From positions 8,764-72,763 of the forward strand of contig NW_005179160.1 in NCBI RefSeq assembly GCF_000350225.1: 64,000 bases of DNA, given 5' to 3'. The stretch is from Chondrus crispus (Eukaryota; Rhodophyta; Florideophyceae; Gigartinales; Gigartinaceae). This document shows positions 60,177 through 64,000 of this stretch, one piece after another. The notes beneath the pieces are model-generated. The model was not told where the DNA came from. It made no database searches and was given only the letters and a program-made list of their open reading frames with translations. The position numbers and the translations under genes are program-made. The stretch's first letter is position 1. Each line of letters starts with the position of its first letter.

Positions 60177-60704
60177 TCAAAGTTTGAACCTCAAACTCCT
60201 TGCAAGAATGAAGAAGCTGTCGACCAGGGCGGGGTCGATGACGGAGCACGTGTACACAGCGGCGGCTTCGTACCCGCTCTCGGCATCTCCCAGCAAGACG
60301 GCAATATTGTACGGTGTGGGTCGGAGAAACGGGGCGTACTGGACGTGCAAGTATGGCGGCTGCTCGCCGACGCGCCTTTCCGCAAGCGCGCGTTGACACT
60401 GCAGGCGGGTCTCCCCCTGCGGCATCTGCCAGCTGGGGACGTTGAAGGTGCCGTCTTGGAGCAGGGTGAAATTGGCGGTGACACAGCGGTTGGTCGACAG
60501 GGCGACGGCGTCGCCCGCGGCGTATATCTGGTACCACTTTCCGTTGTACTGCTCAAAGTCGAAGTCGGCGACGACCGGCGGCGAGGTGCAAAAGGCCTCC
60601 GACGGGGCGCGCGGGCCCACGCAGTACACTGGGGCGGCGGCGGTTGCGGGTGGGGCGAAAAGCGCGAGAAACGGGAGGGCGTGGAAGGCGACTCGGAGGT
60701 GCAT
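60177..60704 (-). CDS. lipocalin / apolipoprotein D-like protein, C-terminus cut
   Basis: 175 residues with a clear signal peptide (MHLRVAFHALPFLALFAPPA, cleavage after TAAA likely). FEQYNGKWYQIYAAGDAVAL holds the lipocalin G-x-W motif. NRCVTANFTLL and ALAERRVGE-like middle strands follow, then YNIAVLLGDAESGYEAAAVY and FFILARS near the end, where lipocalins read (Y/F)xWIL(A/S)R(S/T)P. The frame then runs out into LRFKL-stop, so the final helix and last strand are missing. Very high G/C third positions mark it as host-like. A secreted carrier of small hydrophobic ligands is the expected role. Confidence 0.75.
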   Translation of the reverse strand: MHLRVAFHALPFLALFAPPATAAAPVYCVGPRAPSEAFCTSPPVVADFDFEQYNGKWYQIYAAGDAVALSTNRCVTANFTLLQDGTFNVPSWQMPQGETRLQCQRALAERRVGEQPPYLHVQYAPFLRPTPYNIAVLLGDAESGYEAAAVYTCSVIDPALVDSFFILARSLRFKL

Positions 60705-61246
60705 GACGTGCGGTGTATCGTTCCGTGCAGGCGTGGCAAAGATTGCGTAGCGTCGGTACGTGAAAGTCAGCCCAGCGGGGCACAGTGCAGCATTGGCTAT
60801 GTACTGGTACCAGAGAGGAGAGGTTTAGTCGTGGGGAGGGACGCGGACAGGGGGGTTGGAGTTGTACCCGACGGGGGGGACGTCCGATAGTCCCCTAATC
60901 CCCTAAACTGCCAATCCCCTACACACGACACCGTTTCCTCCACATACTTTGCAACCTTTTTGTTTGACGCCTCATCTGTTTTCCAGTTCCCGGTTTAGTA
61001 CAGTTACACATTAATGTCCTCTTGCTTGGTAGAATGCAAAATCACCACCGCATCTCCGATCCGCATCAAATCCTCCGTCGTTCATCCAAATCGGTCCGTG
61101 CGCTTCTCCGGGTTTTCCTCTGCCTCAATAAACGCGTCCGTCACCCCACCACTCCTCCCATTCACCGCGTCGTTTCCGTCCACCATCGAGTTTTCCCGCG
61201 TGCTACTGCTCATCGCATTCCGCGTTCCCACCTCATTCCAAATGTC
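60705..61246. other. intergenic, upstream of lipocalin
   Basis: 60840-60910 has repeated CCCCTAA(T/C)-type units; otherwise no feature. Confidence 0.35.
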
Positions 61247-61648
61247 AGCTCAGAACTGTTCTGTATTTTTCTTGGTCTCTTCCGAGGTCTTCTCGCTTTC
61301 CCAGTTCACGTCGGAACCCACTTATACGTCGCGATCACAGCATCACAGAGACACATCTTCATGGACGACGTCAGCGTGCCGTGGGCTCTTTTTCATGCAA
61401 TACTCTTTCATGGCACGTTCGATGTCCTTGCGTTTTTATCAGGAGCCCTTGTCGCTCAGATATTGTGACCTGCTTAGATAGCCATGTTGGTACATGATCG
61501 GTAGTTCCGGGCGCTGCATTGGGAAGCACTGGGGCCCCCAATGTGGAAGCCCTCAGGGAGGAGGCTCTCAGATGAGAAATGTACAGTAATTGGATTGTTT
61601 CCGAAAGATTTCGCAGCTAGTGAGTATGATAAGGAATTTTTCCTGGCA
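61247..61648. repeat. 400-bp duplicated segment, copy 2
   Basis: Copy of 54361-54763. The join on the left is to unrelated sequence (CACCTCATTCCAAATGTCAG). Confidence 0.92.
61253..61468 (+). pseudogene. PrsW-type protease, C-terminal fragment
   Basis: Codes ELFCIFLGLFRGLLAFPVHV and HAILFHGTFDVLAFLSGALV, the same His motifs as copy 1. N-terminal motifs EExxK and GFAxxE are missing, so the fragment cannot be a functional protease. Confidence 0.7.
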
Positions 61649-61677
61649 CAGCCCAGCTGCAGAAGTGGGACAGTCTC

Positions 61678-62820
61678 ATGTCTGACCTGCTGCAGAAGTG
61701 CGACAGTCTCATGTCTGATATGACGGCAGCACTTGCCTCCTTCAACTTACGCGGACGGTATTTCGTGCACCGGGGCGGGATGGACAATTTACGAAGGAGA
61801 ATGCGGCACGAAGAAGCGGAAGAAGACGCTGAGGATGTGGAATACCGAAAGGCAAAACAGTTTGCTTTGTGGATTTCACATCCGAAGCCTCAGCAGAGAT
61901 TTGTTGTTCGGAGGGACGAAGCGCATGCTTCTTGTACAGGGCAAGGAAGTAGTGTTGAGAAAGATGGCGTTGACGTTGACGGGGACGGCGGTGTGAATGG
62001 CGGTGTGGACGGCGATACTTCGAGGGGTATGAAACAGGTTTTGGCAACTCCTTTGTCGAAAGAGGAGAAACGCTTGTGTGTTGCTTCTCATTTGCGGGTA
62101 GAAATAGGTCAAACTTCCTATGACATTAACGGACCCGATACTGAGAAGCTATTGGCATTGGACGGATGGATCAGCAATGATGTCATTGACGCTTTCGGAG
62201 CTCAAATTAACATACGCTCAAAGCGGAACGGGGTTGGGGTTCATGTAATGCCTACTCACTTTTACACCGCATTGATGCCTCTAGTGCCCGTGAAGTCGAG
62301 AAGTGGGGGTTCATCGAAGACTGGACAAAAGAAACGAAGCTACAGCTACGGACATGTTCGCAGGTGGCTAGCAAAAAGGGAAGTTTCTTTACTGGAACAG
62401 AACGTGCTCATGATCCCAATGTTAATTCACGGCAATCATTGGATTATGTTTTGCATGGATGTGCATCGCCTTAAGGTGTTGTACTATGATCCGATGGGAC
62501 GCCGAATGTCGAATAATGAAAAGAAGATATTATCGTTTCTCGTAAGATACATTCAGGATGAGCTTCGCAATTGTGACCAACGTTTGGAGCCCTCGGAAAG
62601 TCATGCGTTGCGGCGGTGGAGAACTTCGCATGGAGGTGGCTTGCAGAGACAGAACGATTCATCGTCGTGCGGAGTTTATGTGATGGCTATGGTAGAGCAT
62701 TTCAGCAACAAGTGCGTCGTGTACGGTGAATGCAAATATACGAAACCATCATTCGGGTCAGATGACATGATGCTACTTCGCAAACGTATTTTAGTATCAA
62801 TTATAAGGGGTCTGCAGTAG
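61678..62820 (+). CDS. Ulp1/SENP-like cysteine protease (C48 fold)
   Basis: 380 residues. LDGWISNDVIDAFGAQINIR matches the W-L-x-D-x-x-I-x-x-Y entry of Ulp1 domains. HGNHWIMFCMDV has the catalytic His, VLYYDPMG the Asp, RQNDSSSCGVYVMAMVEHF the oxyanion Gln and nucleophilic Cys. All catalytic residues are present. The N-terminal about 160 residues are charged, with a Gly/Asp/Val repeat (DVDGDGGVNGGVDGD). The start at 61678 is inside the repeated QKCDSLMSDM/ LLQKC sequence just beyond the 400-bp repeat. Host versions remove SUMO or similar modifiers; many eukaryotic DNA transposons also carry such proteases, so a mobile origin is possible. Confidence 0.82.
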   Translation: MSDLLQKCDSLMSDMTAALASFNLRGRYFVHRGGMDNLRRRMRHEEAEEDAEDVEYRKAKQFALWISHPKPQQRFVVRRDEAHASCTGQGSSVEKDGVDVDGDGGVNGGVDGDTSRGMKQVLATPLSKEEKRLCVASHLRVEIGQTSYDINGPDTEKLLALDGWISNDVIDAFGAQINIRSKRNGVGVHVMPTHFYTALMPLVPVKSRSGGSSKTGQKKRSYSYGHVRRWLAKREVSLLEQNVLMIPMLIHGNHWIMFCMDVHRLKVLYYDPMGRRMSNNEKKILSFLVRYIQDELRNCDQRLEPSESHALRRWRTSHGGGLQRQNDSSSCGVYVMAMVEHFSNKCVVYGECKYTKPSFGSDDMMLLRKRILVSIIRGLQ

Positions 62821-62862
62821 AATTCGTAAAGCGGTGTGCGTTGTTAGAGCCATAAAACATGA

Positions 62863-62908
62863 TGGAGCCCTATAGGACCCGCATTTTTTCGAGTCCTATA
62901 GGGCTCCA
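62863..62908. repeat. 16-bp-arm stem-loop after the Ulp1-like gene
   Basis: TGGAGCCCTATAGGAC, a 14-base T-rich loop, then GTCCTATAGGGCTCCA. Lies 43 bp after the stop at 62820. It shares CCCTATAGG with 56301 and 59957. It could act in 3'-end formation or be a short inverted-repeat insertion. Confidence 0.85.
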
Positions 62909-63265
62909 ATCCTGTGATTGGCTTGGGTCTGTCCAAAGTCTTGCGTCATGACAGTGTAAAGGGCTCTCGAGCCAGACAGCGGTGCGCAGTTTTGGCAACA
63001 GAAAGATTCCGATACGCACGTAATGATGTGGTGAAAGCAGCAAAAAGAGGCGGAGTATAAAGAGAAGCACAAGAAACAGTAGGCAAAGGTTGCGGAAAGA
63101 AATAGTACGGCGACGAGTAAAGTCGAAGCGATTTTGGAGCGGGCTCCAATATCCATAGGATGGTGATGATCCGATTGGAATGGAGGAATCACCTGCACCA
63201 ACGATAGGGGTCCTCTCCGGTACAACCATCTTGCGCGCGGGTGTTCTGTCTTCGGAGAAAAGCAA
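62870..63265 (-). CDS. hypothetical small membrane protein
   Basis: 131 residues with one or two hydrophobic stretches (LCLLFLVLLFILRLFLLL, IGIFLLP). The C-terminus is encoded by the stem-loop, which argues against a conserved end. Coding is doubtful. Confidence 0.25.
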   Translation of the reverse strand: MLFSEDRTPARKMVVPERTPIVGAGDSSIPIGSSPSYGYWSPLQNRFDFTRRRTISFRNLCLLFLVLLFILRLFLLLSPHHYVRIGIFLLPKLRTAVWLESPLHCHDARLWTDPSQSQDWSPIGLEKMRVL

Positions 63266-63478
63266 AAGACAGAGAGACGGCGTGTAGCTGCGATCAACGC
63301 AGGGTGAAGGAGAATGTGTAGATCTGTTCTAGCAAAGGGGGAAGCGGGGAGGGTGCGCTCTGAGGGAGTGAGACCTGGCACTGCTCGTGAGGTGAAAGGT
63401 CAGGTAGGTGAATATGAAGGAGTGGTAAAGGACGTGACAACGTAAGCAGTGTGGATGAGGGCCTCCCCTCACCTCCCC
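63266..63478. other. intergenic
   Basis: Purine-rich; no feature recognised. Confidence 0.35.
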
Positions 63479-64000
63479 TCACCTACATCCCTTTATCTCT
63501 CGAACCTCTATTACTCGTAGATTCCCCGCACTGTCCCCACCGCATCGAGCCAGATTCTCAACCGAAAGCGCAACTGCGGATGACTCCTCCGAGTCAATTA
63601 TGACCTCATTCATTGCATCTACGACGATTGCATGATCTACGCAATTTTCCTCCTGAATTCGAACAATGAAAACTCCTGTTCGCTTTGCTGCAAGCGCAAG
63701 AAACGGTGCTTCCCTTTTGCTACTCTGGATGGCCCTCTGGACTTCTGTATTGCGGACCACACGACACCGCGTCACCGATTCCCGCGCCGTCTGAAAAAGT
63801 TCACCCAGTGCCCTAAAATTATGAAATATACGCGATTCCATCTGCAAAGTCCGCTCCAATGCTTGTGCTGCCGCTAGCCCACGGCACGCAAATGCGGCGT
63901 TAATGATGGATGCCTTCACACAACCGTGCGTTTTCGATGTGCACCTTGGCTGTCCAGGGACGTGCCGCAGGCTAGACACACCCCACGTCACCGCCTCACG
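63479..64000 (-). CDS. hypothetical protein, 5' end outside window
   Basis: The frame is open to the right edge, so the gene is partial. The end reads LALAAKRTGVFIVRIQEENC, VDHAIVVDAMNEVIIDSEES and SAVALSVENLARCGG. The D-H-A-I-V-V-D...I-I-D pattern resembles the His and Asp strands of papain-fold (NlpC/OTU/Josephin-like) cysteine proteases, and NAAFACRGLAAAQALE could carry the Cys, but spacing alone is weak. I do not assign a family. Confidence 0.5.
   Translation of the reverse strand, partial: REAVTWGVSSLRHVPGQPRCTSKTHGCVKASIINAAFACRGLAAAQALERTLQMESRIFHNFRALGELFQTARESVTRCRVVRNTEVQRAIQSSKREAPFLALAAKRTGVFIVRIQEENCVDHAIVVDAMNEVIIDSEESSAVALSVENLARCGGDSAGNLRVIEVREIKGCR

Overview
The window looks like nuclear DNA of a repeat-rich eukaryote. 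A florideophyte red alga of the Chondrus crispus type is my best guess, at moderate confidence. The reasons are long intron-less reading frames, roughly even base composition, dense LTR retrotransposons and pogo-like DNA transposons, and isolated host-like genes (lipocalin, PrsW-type protease, kinase-like proteins) among decayed mobile DNA. I found no bacterial operon structure, no ribosomal RNA gene and no CRISPR array.

Layout. 1-4.7 kb: two paralogous Cys/His-rich zinc proteins. The second is attached to the C-terminal half of a RecQ-type helicase. A 26-bp minisatellite and a cluster of inverted 14-bp motifs lie between them. 4.9-10.6 kb: a complete, very young Ty1/copia element (two 421-bp LTRs with one difference, 5-bp target duplication) inserted in a degenerate 93-bp tandem repeat. 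11.8-17.2 kb: a 5,340-bp block carrying a kinase-like gene, repeated almost perfectly at 45.8-51.2 kb. 19.5-23.2 kb: a large RNase H-fold transposase-like protein (DUF7869-type) whose HMG-box-like tail is one frame off. 24.2-25.5 kb: an unrecognised 434-residue gene.

27.4-36.7 kb is a three-level nest. An FG-GAP/VCBS gene remnant is split by a pogo-like transposon (27-bp terminal inverted repeats, TA duplication). The pogo transposase is in turn split by a 6.57-kb Ty3/gypsy chromodomain element (5-bp duplication GCCAG) that has lost reverse transcriptase, RNase H and the integrase core. 37.6-39.3 kb: a broken membrane-protein gene. 39.3-42.6 kb: a decayed minus-strand copia element abutting a truncated PIF/ISL2EU-like DDE transposase (42.6-43.4 kb). 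43.8-45.5 kb: a second pogo-like transposase with an open frame but a changed catalytic residue.

51.2-64 kb: host-like fragments and an island of unrecognised genes (361 aa; a minus-strand pair with a PCNA-binding-like motif; a 659-aa protein with a nuclear signal and coiled coil), a truncated lipocalin and an intact Ulp1-type protease. The island lies between two copies of a 400-bp segment from a PrsW-type gene. A palindrome around CCCTATAGGG recurs inside it and nowhere else that I noticed. This island and the helicase/zinc-protein pair are the best candidates for something undescribed.
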